NCBI GenBank assembly: GCA_016617855.1
Contig: JAECUM010001801.1
Location: forward strand, 1-64,000
Source of the DNA: Megalonaias nervosa
Taxonomy: Eukaryota; Mollusca; Bivalvia; Unionida; Unionidae
DNA: 64,000 nt
Reading direction: 5' to 3'
The notes beneath the pieces were generated by a model. That model had not been told where the DNA came from and ran no database searches. It saw only the letters and a program-made list of their open reading frames with translations. This document shows, one piece after another, positions 21,691 to 34,360 of the stretch (position 1 is the stretch's first letter; each line of letters opens with the position of its first letter). The position numbers were made by a program, and so were the translations under genes.

Positions 21691-22825
21691 ATACTGTACT
21701 TGTTTTGTTATGGTGGGCAGATCAAAATTTATTTTACAATGTGAAGTATGAATGCCAACAACCATTTGGGTTAAATGACAGGTCTAGAAGAAAAAATTCT
21801 GAATCTGGTGATTTGGGATTCATGTCAATGGCAATTATGTATTTTTTTTTCTCATGCATTATTGGAAAATTGACTTCTGTCCAAGATCAGCAACAATCAT
21901 CACCACCACCACCACCACCACTACCAATCTATGGTATCAAAGACCTACATGACTGCAGGTAATTCCTGGAAATCAATCTTTCACTGTCATTACTAACATG
22001 ACAGGCATGTTCAATTAAAACTCCCCAAACACAAAAGAGGGCCTTCAGAAACCCTGATCCAATTCATCACACAACATCCTATTAAAAATCAATATGGATC
22101 ACTCAACTTGCTGCCTCTGTAAAAGCATCTTAATTTAACGAACTTTAGCTCGTACTTCATCCGGCTTCCACAATGAAAATCTGCCAAGAGAATTCACTAG
22201 TATAGAGTTTTTGTGTGTGGTGCCAAGAGAGATGTAATCAAGAGGTTTATAGGATTTGATTTCACTGCAATTTCATTTATTTGACCAGTATCTTCAGCAT
22301 TTTGTTTGTTGCCTTAAAATCAGTGGATTCTGTACTGAAGATAATTACCATCTATACCTTCTATCGCAGTGGCATGATACTCGCTCTATAGTAATTTGAT
22401 CATAAAATATATGTTTCATGAAAATCAGAATTTACACTGTAATATCTTTTTGCAAAATGCAACCTGGGCCACATTTAATGAGTTACGATTTGTTGGTCTA
22501 TTTTGAACTGACAAGATGGTCTATAAAATCACAAATTGTGGTGGTATTGCAATGACTTTTCTAGAATTTAAAAACGTTTTTCTGATATTGCCAAATATTC
22601 TTACATTGCCAAATAAACAGCTAGGAAATGTACATTTAGCAACATTTTTATATTAAAGTTGCGATATTCAATAATGCATGAAATTCTGTCTAAATAAACC
22701 ATGCTTCTGAGCCGCCCTAGCATTTATTCTATTCAACTGATTACTGAGTAAAACAAAATAGAAGGTATTTGTTTTTGAGAGTAAACCCTTTTGTCTCACC
22801 ACTTCGCCATTTACATACTTCATTA
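21691..22825. other. No gene; short (CAC/ATC)n tract
   Basis: A simple repeat atcatcaccaccaccacc lies at about 21896-21922. The rest is AT-rich with no supported gene. Confidence 0.45.
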
Positions 22826-22945
22826 ATATGCGAGCTTATAAGTTGAGTCCAACTGCATACTGCATAGACCCAGATCTGCCAGAACATTATGCTATAGCAG
22901 AACAGGATCTGTGTTCCACAAAGAATAACTAAATATGCAGTTTAG
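22826..22945. mobile_element. MITE family 2 fragment
   Basis: The sequence gcttataagttgagtccaac then tgcatagacccagatctgcc and acattatgctatagcag matches the left half of the family seen complete at 62848. The right half is degenerate. Confidence 0.6.
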
Positions 22946-23024
22946 TTTGTTTCTTTCTTAAATATCTTGTTTACATGGTTAAGTGTGAGAAACATATGAA
23001 TGGATAGCATAAAATCATGAAGTC

Positions 23025-23195
23025 TCAGCTCAGCCGGTGAAGTGCCTAACTCATAATCCAAAGCTTGTGGGTTCAATATCTGCTCATGCTAGCTGCCTCA
23101 GTGTGTCCTTGGGAAGGCATTATACTTCCATTTCCTCAGCATAGTACAGCCACTAATGTGTCAAAGGTGCTGTTAAAATCAATCATCCAGTATGT
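23025..23195 (+). mobile_element. SINE-like element, family C
   Basis: A tRNA-like head (agctcagccggtgaagtgcc, B box gtgggttcaatatc) is followed by a body (gctgcctcagtgtgtccttg, ggaaggcattatacttccat, gtgctgttaaaa). The body is recognisably shared with the element at about 25405-25575. No duplication was found. tRNA-derived SINE is the best reading; a decayed tRNA alone would not have the shared tail. Confidence 0.5.
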
Positions 23196-24486
23196 ATCAC
23201 TCTCTTGCAGCAGAGTGAAAGGGGAAGGGTATAATTTAGCATGACCTGCTCAAGGCCAGCAACCTAACTATTTTAAGAGGTTTATACTGAAAACCAGAAA
23301 GATTGGATCAAATATGTATCTAACATCAATCTCATGTTCAATGTTGCAAATGTGCTAAGTACTCCTATCCTATATGAATGCAGCACTGCACATTCTTCCA
23401 CAAGTATGAAAATTTTGTATAAAAAAAGATTGTAAAAAAACCCAAAAACAACAAAGTTCCTGGAGTATTCAACCAAAGTGGATGATCCAGAATTCTATGC
23501 TACCTGCTCTGTGGCCATTTCTAGCTAGCAGGCTAAGAATACAGACCTTGACCTGGTTAAACAATTTACAATATGCTTGCTTTGCACCTATGTCATCTAA
23601 GGTTCAAACACCAGTTACAGCATGTACAATTATGGGTACATGATTAATGTCTTCTTGTGGATTCTCGATGTCCTCACAGCTAAAGCTCTTTCAGATTATA
23701 TTACTTCGGTAATGAAATTTGGACCCCAATATCAGCTCAGCTTTAGTCCATTGTCTCCATGGCTAAGTGCACTGAAGAATCCTGACTTGGTGCTACATGT
23801 ACTAGCATTTCCCTGGCATGTGCTGATATCCATTAAGAGCCAGGGAAAATGAGCCAGACTGAAATGTGCCAGCACAGGCAAACTACACTCTGATGTCACT
23901 GAGCATAATATGACATCTACTCACAAGCTACCTTAAATCATCATCAAGCAGAATATCTATCAAGTGTTTCCAATAACGAATATAAAATCCTTACATTCTG
24001 CACCAAAAACCAAGGGAAAATATGACAATAAATACAATTCAAACTAAAAAAAAAAAGGATAGGACACCTTTAACAAGTATTTTTTTACCAGTGTTATTTT
24101 TACAACTAAATTTACAGCATCTTAGAACTTGTATTATCTTATCAAGGGGAGGTAATCCACTAAGATGAGCATGTTGGTTATCCTTTTTCCTCCCCATCAA
24201 ACACCACATCATGCTAATATGTGGGATGTAAAAAGTACTGAGTTGTTTTATTTCTTCATACTTTACATTTTCAGTACACCCTTACTTCAGCAAATCCAAT
24301 TTATTTTTTTGTGCTTGAATTTTTCTGCCATGGAAAATTATGTACATGAACATTTATGAAAAATAAATGTTTGTTTGCATTTTAGAATCATCTGAAATTT
24401 AAATATTTTACCTAAACCTCAAAAAAATAATTCATACAAAACATGAGAAATCTGAAAATATATCTTTAATTTATATTCTGACTTAC
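23196..24486. other. Intron of the minus-strand gene, nothing recognised
   Basis: AT-rich, no supported features. A plus-strand frame at 23622-23852 has no recognisable domain. Confidence 0.4.
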
Positions 24487-24647
24487 AAAACTGTCCATGA
24501 ACACTGGAGAAGTTGGTTCATTGTTCCCAGTTTGCTGTGTGGATCCATTGATTATTAGCCCTGGAGGCTTTATCTTTTGGTTGCTGTTTTCGTTTATTTC
24601 TTTATCAGACACCTTTCTAATAGGATCTTTGTTCTCCTTCTTTTCTG
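24487..24647 (-). CDS. Unrecognised MGCG-type protein, second coding exon
   Basis: On the minus strand the exon follows a good acceptor (tttctttattcag) and ends in a consensus donor, AGTTTT|GTAAGT (donor at 24485-24486). It is 161 bp: two bases completing an Ala codon begun in the previous exon, then 53 open codons in the matching phase. The product is charged and low in hydrophobics: EKKENKDPIRKVSDKEINEN followed by SNQKIKPPGLIINGSTQQ and NNEPTSPVFMDSF. The PPGLIING and TSPVF segments look like short linear motifs in an otherwise disordered tail. The acceptor is a tandem CAGCAG, so two products differing by one residue are expected. I do not recognise the family. Confidence 0.7.
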
Positions 24648-25404
24648 CTGAATAAAGAAAAATTTAACTAATAAATTCTGACACAATCAAATATGGTAAC
24701 ATTTACTGTGAAAGTCCCTCCCCCACATCACCATGAAATGACAGGTGGTATGTCAATATGCATTATTACATTATGTAACAAATTAATCTATGCCTAAAGA
24801 ACCTCATCCCAATGACTTGTCTCCGATAACAGCGGTCATTCAAGTGAAGTTTGGTTTTTACAGTGGCACAAGTTCCAAGCCCATGTTAATGTTTATCACC
24901 TCAAAATTTTTAATTTCTGAAATATTATCTTCTGAGAAAACCCACAAAAGTACTGGATTCTAGATCTTGTACTAACATTTTGTAAAAAAAAATAAAATAT
25001 AACTTTCTTCATGATTATGTACACAATATGTGAAACAACTTTCACACCTCCAGTTTGCACTATCCAAGTTTCTAGGTCAGGGCAATGGAAAACTATCTAC
25101 CACAGCAATGAAGGACAAATAAAATATTTGCTCAGACTTTAGTACATAGGGTACTTACCATTTAATTTTTGGTGGGGTGTTGGGGGAGGAGGTCCTGCAA
25201 TTTTCTTTCATGCCAGGATACATTATTATTTTCTACAAGATATTATTTTTTTCAACCAATATTATGGATATAATAGATTCTTTTTCTCTTAAATGACAGC
25301 AACATTATTTTTTCAAGCCATTTGTGGCCTGGAAATTCTTTTCAAAAAGAGTGCCAAACCACCAAATACAATGTAAATGGTAGATCCCTAACTAAGTAGG
25401 AACC
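24648..25404. other. Intron of the minus-strand gene, nothing recognised
   Basis: AT-rich sequence without supported features. Confidence 0.4.
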
Positions 25405-25575
25405 AGTGTTTCTCAATTGGTGTGGCATCAGACTCAGACTTGTTATCCCAAGTTTGATACCTGCCCATGCCAGACTGGGTCAGCTTTTTCACTGTGTCTT
25501 TGGAAATGGGACATAGCTCCCATTTCATGAGTATGATATGGCCAAAATTGGGTTAAAAGTGCCATTAAAACTAAC
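25405..25575 (+). mobile_element. SINE-like element, family C
   Basis: It resembles the element at 23025-23195: a tRNA-like head (ggtgtggcatcagactcaga, degenerate B box aagtttgatacctg), then ctgtgtctttggaaatggga, cccatttcatgagtatgat and gtgccattaaaactaac. The match is diverged, and no duplication was found. Confidence 0.45.
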
Positions 25576-26089
25576 AAAAAGAATTAAAAAAACCCAAACA
25601 AAATGTTAACTGATTACCACAGGCTATTTATGGCCAGATGAATTAACCAGCCCAGCTGGTTCTGACTTTCAATGATGAACCCCACTCTCCACTTTACATA
25701 ACTGTTCAAGGATGGTTTCATGGTTTTAACACAGAAGAAATACTGTACTTCAGTCACTGTCTGTGTAACAATCCCTATGCATTAAAGTTGCAAACTTATT
25801 ATTTATCTCACACTGAAACAATGAAGATCAATCACATTTCTCCTCTGATAAGCCCTTTGGGACATCCATAACATTGTTTTGAAAGGTTAGCTGGGGGCGA
25901 CTGGGTGGGGTGGGGTGGGGTTCATCACTAGAAATTATTCAAGTTATTATGAATCACTCACTATCACAATGTATAGACAATACTGTCAAAAATGTATACT
26001 GGCAAACTAGATCTGAGATGCCACCCCATTCCCAATATATTGTGCACATACTGGATGTCAGCTTTCACTCTGGGCAAAGAAGGCATCAA

Positions 26090-27840
26090 AATAAGTTATC
26101 TGGTTAAAATATCCATCATAATGATCATCCATCCAGGTGTAGTAGTGACAATAAGACTTTTTAAGACATTTGTCATGGCAGCAGTAATGGATGTGTGACT
26201 GGCACCATTCTCATTCAGGACCAACTAAGTATCATAAGAAGTCTATTAGCTGATACAGCCATCTGTTTGGGAGTAGAGATAACAATATTTTCAAGATAGC
26301 CAACATGATGGCCATATTGAGGGTTAGAGAGTTTCATTAAGGACCAACCATCATATCAAAATTACTGTCCATTTAAGAGTAGAGAAAATGAGATTTTGAA
26401 GATGATCACATACTGGACATCAAATCACTACCATTTTAATTTATGATCAACAAAACAGTAAAAGAAGTCTTTTAGTCAAACCCCACGCTAATAAGAATAT
26501 TCATTCAGAAGAATTAGAGATAATAAAATTTTCACGATGATGCCATACTGGATGTCAATTTAGCATGAATTTCATATAGACCAACCAGATATCATAAGAA
26601 GTCTTTGCAACATTTTCATTTAAGACCAAACTGACATCATAAAAAGTCTTCTCATCATAACCCCACTTCAATATGGCTTTTTGTTCTGGTGGAGTTGTGA
26701 TAACATGATTTTCAAGCTGGCTGCAATAGTGACCATAATCTACGTCAGATTGGCACCACTTATATTTAGCGACAGCTAGACATGATAAGGAGTCCTTTTA
26801 GTGAAAACCCCATGTTGATATAACCATACATTCTGGAGCAGTAGCAATTACAAGATTCAAAATGACTGTTGTGATGGCTGCCATGGTGACAATACTGGAC
26901 ATCAGATCAGTACCTGTTCATTTAGGACTAACTAGACATCATAAGAAGTCTTTTAGTTCAAACCCCATGTTGATATGATCAACCATGTAGGAGGAGTAAA
27001 GATGAAATGATTTTCAAGCTGGTTCCCAAGGTGCTAAGGTGGGCATACCGATATCAGATAAGCACCATTTTCATTTAGGACTAATTAGACGTCATAAAAA
27101 GTCTTCTGGTAAAACCCCACATCAATATGTCTTTCTGTTCAGGTGGAGTTGTGAAAACAAGATTTTTTTAGATGGCTGCATGGCAGCCATACTGGATCTT
27201 AGATCAGTACGATTTTTATTTCGGACCAGCTAGACATCACAAGTCATTTAATGACAACTCCAAGTTCATATGACCATCCACATGTGTGTGTCTGTGTGTG
27301 CACGTGGGTACGTGCGTGCATGTGTGCGTGTGTGTGATTTGGATTTTTAACGTAGTCTTAAGAATTTTTCAGTCATATCGCTACGATGTCTGCAGTGTGG
27401 CAGTTAATAGTGATGTCTAGCACTGGGACATCATGTCGACCAGTCCTAACTCTAACCTCTTAATGCTGAGCACCTAGCAAGGCAGCTGTTAGTACCATTT
27501 TTACAAGTCTTTGGTATGGCTCGGCAAGGGTTTGAACCCATGACTTTTCGCATCTGAGGCAGATGCTCTAACCACCAGGCCACTGCAGGAGTCTGAGTAG
27601 TGACAACATAATTTTCAAGAAGTCAGTCATATTGGACCTTAGATTGGCACAATTTTCATGTAAATTCAACTAGACCTCATAAGAAGTCTTTAGGTGAAAA
27701 CCCAGTGTTTGTATGACCATCCATTCAGGAGGAGTGATAAAAGGATTTTCAAGATGGCCATTGTGCTGACCATATTGAATGTCCAAGCAGCACCATTTTC
27801 ATTAAGGACCAATAAGACCAAGGGATGAATGGGTGTGTAA
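26090..27840 (+). repeat. Satellite A: tandem array, unit about 130-155 bp, copy 1
   Basis: About ten diverged units. Each contains gaccaactagacatcataa then gaagtcttttagtgaaaacc, ccatgttgatatgaccatcc, attcaggaggagtagtgata, acaagattttcaagatggct, gccatactggatgtcagat and cagcaccattttcatttag. Anchor phrases such as atcataagaagtct recur at about 26233, 26592, 26937 and 27676. A SINE-B copy (27283-27596) interrupts the array. It ends in a terminal module (27800-27925) shared with the array at 46270-47760. Open frames here are by-products. Confidence 0.85.
27283..27596 (-). mobile_element. SINE family B inserted in satellite A
   Basis: The minus-strand copy starts at the right with the tRNA-like head (tggcctggtggttagagcat, B box gggttcaaaccc) and runs through the family body. 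It lacks the gacaccaggcc segment and ends in a long GT-rich tail (as seen on plus) at 27283-27335. Satellite A units lie on both sides, so the SINE inserted into an existing array. Confidence 0.8.
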
Positions 27841-28800
27841 AGCTTCATGGCAATCCTCCATGTAGTTTATGAGGAGGAACAGTGTTAACAAATTGTGTTA
27901 AATGACAGACAGATGGCAAATTACCTTTCCAAAATTCTTCTGGTGGTGACTATGACCTTGAGAAAAGGTTGCAAGACTCTGAATGCATCAGAAATTGTCC
28001 AGATATATAACAGTTCATTAAAACATAATCATGGTCAAAATGTTGTTCAGATATGTGGATAGAAGTCAATGATTTATATTTTCCATTGTTATGTCCTTGG
28101 CCTTGAGGCAGGGGGTGTGGATATGATCTGAGACACTGTCTAGTCATGATATAAAACTGATTCAAGTTTCAGTCAAATATCTTATAGGTCAAAATGTTGT
28201 TCAATATGTGGATAGAGGTCAATGATTTATATTTTCCCTTCTTATAACCTTGACCTTGATGTGGGAGGTGTGGATATGATGTGAGACACACTGTCTAGTT
28301 GTGATATAAAACTGATTAAAGTTTCATTCAAATATCTTCAGTGATTCAAAAGTTACACTCTGGACAAGGAAACAAGTCTGAGTTGAATCTTCCCATTTTT
28401 GTGTAACTTTCACTTTGAGGACACTGCTACAGTATGTGACACATCATTCTTACATGATCTATACTTGGCTAAAGTTTCATTAAAATATATTCAAAGAAAC
28501 ATATTTTCTGTTGCCATGACCTTGACCTTCATTTCAGGGGTGTGGCTATGGAGTATGACACATAGTTTAGTCAAGATATAAACTAGGGCAGAGTCTCAAA
28601 AAATGTCTTCATTGGTTCAGAATTATACTCCAGACAAGGATACAAGTCACAAAATTATATTTCCTGGCCATGGAATGTGACATGTGTCATCATAATATAC
28701 ATATCTGTGAAAAGTTTCATGAAAATCTCTCCAACCATTACAAAGTTATGGGCCTGGCAAATATTAAAACCGATGAAGAGACAGCACATTACATAATATG
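27800..28800 (+). repeat. Terminal module of the satellite A element and adjoining 150-bp duplications
   Basis: The stretch 27800-27925 (gggatgaatgggtgtgtaaa, gcttcatggcaatcc, aacaaattgtgtta, acagacagatgg) has a counterpart at 47650-47760 after the second satellite A array. It is followed by a direct duplication of about 150 bp (about 28035-28185 and 28190-28345; gttgttcagatatgtggata, gaagtcaatgatttatattt, atgtgagacactgtctagt). A more diverged third unit lies at about 28495-28620. The end (28690-28790) has caagtttcatgaaaat-type sequence and agttatgggcctggcaaat. Confidence 0.65.
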
Positions 28801-30388
28801 CCAGTCTTTAGACGGGTGTTTAAACAGTTAATTAATCTAAACAATCCTTTTAAACAAAAAAACAAAAAAAACGAATATGGTAACAGTCTAGCTTTGCTAC
28901 TCAGATAATCCTGACTGATAATTAATGACATCAGTTATAGCTGACCTTTTGCAATTGTTACTTCCAGCATTTAGAGGGCTCAAAACTGGTGGTATTCCAC
29001 TAGCATTAGCACTAAGAAATTTCCTATAAGACTATTTTTTTTTCACATTTCAATGGTCCAATGGCATGTAAATCTTAATATGTGACTGACATTGTGTTGT
29101 GGAAAGGACTAGTGAAGATTCAGCAGGACTAGTACATTTTTCAATCTACTCATCCTTGTGGCTACAAAGAAAATTATGTTATATTCCAGGCCGGATTCAT
29201 TTATCTGATTATCACTTTTATCTGACAAAGGCACTGAGGACCATTATGTTCCATTATGTTTAGTTTTGTTAATGATAAATTAAATTTCCAACTTCAGTAC
29301 TTTCATCGGAACATAAAATACACTAATGTAATGCAAAATGGAGTTTTAAATTACGCAATTAGCTGAGCCTATCATCATGCAATTAAATCGCAGCATTAGC
29401 AAAACTATTAAGGCTGGTTTCACTGATTCATGTACACCTTACATTTCCCGACTAAAGTGACCTTGCTGTGGATTTCTTGCTGTCCAAACAATGTGGAAAA
29501 TGTGACCAGAATTCACGCTCAGTGTGAAGGCTTTTGTTTCAAGTTAGAAGAGAATGTTATGATGGTTCAGATGATTGAATGTGGTCAATGGTTCTTAACT
29601 TTTTTATTGCAAATGAATTTTTGGTAATTGCTCATTTAGTTTTAGGTGTTTATTTTAGTTTCTCTTTCTGACACATACTTCTACACTTATTCAATATTTT
29701 TCCTGTCTTTTCCTTTTTATCTGTCCCTGTTTTATTTTCTTCTGTCTTCAATGACTGAGACATATATCTTTAATGTACATTCAACACATGCATAATGAAA
29801 TTTCTTCTCTCAGTCTATCCTTCCCTTTTCTATCTATAGCATCTTTTTGTTTTTTCTTTCTTTTCCTTATGCAGCATTCCCTCATTATAATGCTGTAAAC
29901 AGGAGTCATGCACTATACCACCTTATACCGAGACTGCCTAATAATGAGGTCCATTATACAGTATTCCCTCATTATGATGCTGTCAACAGAAGCCATACAG
30001 CATGATACCACCTTTCAGGGAAACAACCTCATAATTAGGGGGCAAAACAATTCAGTGATATATTGATTTGTCAATACCTTTGCCATACTGATACACATAT
30101 CAATACAAGAGGTGGAGAACTGATACACACAAAACTTACCCAATACAAGTTACTTTAACATTCAGCCGTCATGAATAATTATTAGTCATCTATCTTTCAA
30201 GTCTTTGAATTGTGAATTCATCTCATTTTTGTCAGTAAAAAGGAAAAACCAACTGACAATACCCACTCACCTGTAAATTAGCACAAGGCGACATGGTTTA
30301 AGAGGACACGGAGAGGGTCTATGGCTTGCCCCCCTCCACCTTTGCCAATTCTATGTTAATTATCTTATACCAGCTGCATGTTCAGCAT
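28801..30388. other. No gene; a diffuse low-copy repeat
   Basis: A short duplicated phrase, attccctcattataatgctg then taaacaggagtcatgcac, recurs at about 29875, 29960 and 31785. Otherwise AT-rich with no gene seen. Confidence 0.4.
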
Positions 30389-30720
30389 AAAGGAGACATT
30401 CCAAATGTGTTCCCCATGTACAATGAAGTACTTTGCTAATCATTTCATAACCACTTTGTTGATTTGTATCTTGTCTACTTGGGTCTAATATGATGGCTAC
30501 ACTACCAGTCTGAAATATGTTACACTGAATTCTCATTGGTGGTTATTGTTGGTTCCAGTCCAGGGTAAACAATAACCACCAATCAGAACTTATTCTCTGC
30601 ATGACACAAAGGAATTACTGGTAAAGCAACAGAGAAACTTTGCACAAAAGAGGTTATTAAATCATAATTCTGTAAAGTATTCAAATCATACATGGGGAGC
30701 ACATTTGGAATGTCTCTTTT
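30389..30720. mobile_element. Fold-back (palindromic) element, about 330 bp
   Basis: The outer inverted arms are aaggagacattccaaatgtg + ttccccatgta (30390-30420) and, reversed, aagagacattccaaatgtgc + tccccatgta (30690-30719). In the centre is a perfect 16-bp hairpin, attggtggttattgtt (30535-30550) against aacaataaccaccaat (30568-30583). Parts between also match in reverse (for example acttt-rich and cataa segments). No target duplication was identified. The structure suggests a MITE or fold-back transposon. Confidence 0.7.
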
Positions 30721-30925
30721 TGTTGAGGTATTTAATCAATGACTGAATGTGCTTATGAGATAAATAAAATTAGCACAGAATCAGCAAGGGTGCAGATTTA
30801 ATGCCCATGAGTTTGCCACCTTGCATAAATTTAATTTTCTATTTTTACAGAAGTGGGTGTTGTCAATAGTTCCTCTTCTTCACTAACAAATACAACAGCA
30901 ACAGTTGTTTTGCATCTTCATAAAG

Positions 30926-30959
<34 letters not shown>

Positions 30960-31195
30960 AGGGTTCAATGCAATTTTTCAGCACAAGACAGGCTATACAT
31001 GGTGACCAGTATAACTGGTGGAAGAAGAACCCTGGAAAACCCTGGGAAGAACCACTGACCCAAGAGAAGCTACTGGCAAATTTTCTCATGTACCCAGATT
31101 AGCCGAGCCTGAGACTCGAACCCATGCAGACAGAGGTAAGATGGCAGTGATCTGGAACGGTAAGCGCTTTAGACCACTCGGCCACTCAAGGACCC
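30926..31195 (-). mobile_element. SINE family A, full length, perfect 11-bp duplication
   Basis: Read on the minus strand, it has a tRNA-like head (gtggccgagtggtctaaagc, B box gggttcgagtctc). The body follows (ctcatgggaa-type, tttgccagtagcttctcttg, ggtcagtggttcttcccagg, tggtcaccatgtatagcctg) and ends in a (CAA)n tail, seen as (GTT)n at 30926-30958. Flanking duplications TCTTCATAAAG at 30915-30925 and 31196-31206 are identical. The 3' body (accaccag..ataactggycaccatgtatag...taaacccc) resembles the conserved 3' domain of bivalve SINEs. Confidence 0.9.
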
Positions 31196-31206
31196 TCTTC
31201 ATAAAG

Positions 31207-32726
31207 TACAGTATGACAGATTTTGTTGATATTCATCCCCACTCCTACAGCCAGACTTGATCTGGATGAGATTGTCCATGCATGAAGAAAGAAAAAGCCA
31301 CACCATTTCTTGTTTTGAAGATAACACCATAATGTCTTCCAAGTTTAAGTTAAGACACGGAACTGGTAATAAGATATTTTTAAAGCACTGATGTAGTGCA
31401 ACGAAGGGCATGATGGCAAAGATGAATCATGCATCGGATCAAGTGAGGCAACCTGAAATGACCCAACAGTCTGAATTAAAATCACTGACAACTAATAGGC
31501 AGTCTGTTGCAACTTTGCAAGTATTTTTGGTATCTTGTCATGGCATGGCATATAAATCAATACTAAGTCTATGTTTGTCTGTAATCTGCATACTGAAAAT
31601 AGAACCTATATGTCAACACAACTTAAAAGGTGCCAACTACCACTTACTGACCTTCTAAAGCTGGAAAGACCATAAAGTTGATATATGTGTATCAATAATG
31701 AATCATATTGTAGGCTATATATCATGAAACATATTGATACATAGCACAGGTGTACTGTTTCACCCCTACTTATAATGAAGCACTCCCTCATTACGATGCT
31801 GTCAAATGAAGCCATAAAGTATACCATCTGGTAGCAGTGGGTTGGGGAACCATATAAAACATAATTTTACAACTGAAAAATTAAACTGGACCCATGTCCA
31901 TACCTGTCTTATAACAATCAGCCTTATAGTGACGGGTGTGGTATATTCAAATATACACACACCTTGAATATGTACAATGTCATCTTGAGAGGCAACTACC
32001 AAGGTCCTATTTTATTATCTGGTATTCATTTTTATTCGACCAATTTACCTGGAACCATTTTGTGTCAGATAAAGGAAACTAAACTGCATCATCAAATGTG
32101 AGAACATGTGACTGCTTGTTAAAAAATGGTCTGAAAGGATGTTTTGAGCGGCTGTTAACTGTGTTGATGATATCTGTCTTGTACACTGATGTCTATAGAT
32201 CAATTGGTGATCCAAACAAGCTGCCCTGATTTGACAGATAAGCCTAAGGGGATTTTTTTTCTTCTTATGATTAGCAGCAATAAATGGTTCAACATAAGCC
32301 AGAATTAACTGAAAACTTGGACTCCTGACTACATCTATCATGGAAACACGAAGTACTTGAATTGAACAGGACTTTTTCCCTCAGATAGTAATGTTTTCTT
32401 TTTTCTATGCCATGATATTTTACTCAAAACTGTGGCAGCTGGGGTGGGGATTTGGGTGTGGTTTAAATATTGCTGTGCATCAAATCAAGTACTTCTAAGT
32501 TATACTTAGGATGGCTGACTATGCACAAAGTTGATGCATCATGGATGATGGAAAACAAAAATGTTACTTGAAAATTCATGATGAAGAACAGCATGGTATT
32601 TTTTTTTTTTTAACATATAATTACTTGGAATATTGTCAACAATACAATGTATGTAAATTCTTTTCATTTATAAATTAAAAGTTCCAATGAAGAATGAGCT
32701 ATCCATGACAATGAAAATTACTGAAT
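31207..32726. other. Intron of the minus-strand gene, no exon seen
   Basis: Several 70-100 codon frames occur on both strands (31199-32341), but none shows a recognisable domain or good splice context. Composition matches the surrounding introns. Confidence 0.4.
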
Positions 32727-32925
32727 ACACTCACTTAAAAGTCAAGTCTGCAAACTGTACAGACCCAGATCTGCCATCACATAAAGGGTCAGAAGATCTG
32801 GATCTATACAGTCATAAAGGAGTAATCAGTAGAACAAACAACACAGACCCTGATCTGCTGGCACATTATGTGATGGCAAATCAGGATGTATGCTGACTCG
32901 ATCTGTATGTAAGGTTATATGGTAC
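32727..32925. mobile_element. MITE family 2, near-complete copy
   Basis: It begins gaatacactcacttaaaagt, carries both hairpin modules (cagacccagatctgccatca, and gaccctgatctgctggcaca then ttatgtgatggcaaatcag) separated by gagtaatcagtagaacaaac. It ends in gtaaggttatatggtacc. Its open frame is incidental. Confidence 0.7.
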
Positions 32926-34360
32926 CACTTCCTCAGCCAACAGCATTCATTAACTCAACAACAGATGAAAATGTAATTGTTTGCAATACCATGAAATGAA
33001 AAAACATATATCCTACCAGTTCGTCATTAACCAATTCTCATCATAATGCTGAAATAAGCTAACTTTATAAAATCTGAATTACATCTGTGTTCTTTTAGGT
33101 TTTATTTACTTTTGAAAAAACTTTTAAAGGGTAAGAATCATTTCTGACTTGTAAATTCTAATCAAAATGAATCCATCCTGTTTACTATATTTTGCTGGGA
33201 AAATAGGACACCAATAAGAAGAAAAACTTGCAATCCATTATTTTACCACATCTGTCACTGACAGCTTATTAAATATTTACACTAGCAATTAAATGCATGA
33301 TAGATTATGCATAGCAAATGACTTTATTTTGTGGATAATGTACTTTATGATCAACCTGTTCAGGGAACATACTAAAAGCCACAAGCTAGGATCTCTGGAA
33401 AGATAGCAGCTATAAAAGTGTACAAGGATATGCGCTTAGTGAACTAAAACAAATCACTCAAATATACAGGGATGCCAACTCACGGATATGCTTGTCAAGA
33501 ATCCAATCATATACTTTTCAGAATCTCAGCACCCAATCCAGAATGGATAATATCTTTAAAAGTACAAATTTCCCTCATCTTAGCATACCTGGATAACTCA
33601 TGGGCCCTATCACAACATGTAGGCAGGTGCATGAGAACTCCATTTTACTTATAGAAAACACACCCAAAATGGGCTCATATTTGTTGAATGTGAAAAAAAT
33701 CTTGAAAAGAAAACTGGCATATGAAACCCTGATATACTGCTAGCTCTGTTCTGAATCAACAATAACACTAGAATGCATCCAAATTCATATGCAAAATGCA
33801 GTGACATAATACACAATATTTTTGCTGGTATATGTGATACGGATGGAAACCTCTTGGAGCAATGTTTTTAATGAATTTTAAAAGGTTTGTTATTTTGAAT
33901 AGAAAATGTAACTTATAAAGAAAAGTGATCACCTTCATTAGAAAACAGCTATTTACTGACAATTATTTCCAGATCTACTGGACCATGAGCATTCAACCAT
34001 TTTACCCTATCCCCACCTTCTCACTGTTGATGCCTGTCTCTTCCTTAATTTTTCAGAGGTATGGTAGTAATGTGTGCCTTTGCATAAGCTGCAATCTCTG
34101 TTTTTAGACCCCCCTTTCTTCCAATTCCTGTGTCCTGATTTCCTTCAACATTTTGGAAAAACAACAACCATAAACTTCAGTTTTCTTCATGAATTATTCT
34201 TATCTCTGAATCTCTGTTGCCATTTTGAACCTATGTATAGTCTACTCAATCAGTTTCTTGTTGCTTATATCCCAGGGATTTAAAAATACATTTGCCTGAC
34301 TCCTGGGACAAGCTCAAATTTGGCTTGGGCAAACTCAAGTCAAACAAACAGAGAGAGAGA
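32926..34360. other. No gene seen
   Basis: AT-rich intron sequence. Frames at 33472-33654 and 33925-34283 have no recognisable domain. It ends in a short (GA)n tract (34350-34360) that served as the next SINE's target. Confidence 0.4.

Noticed and set aside
31018..31260. 80-codon plus frame starting MEEEPWKTLGRTTDPREATG
   Set aside because: It is the antisense translation of a SINE-A copy; the same peptide arises from the copy at 34.4 kb.
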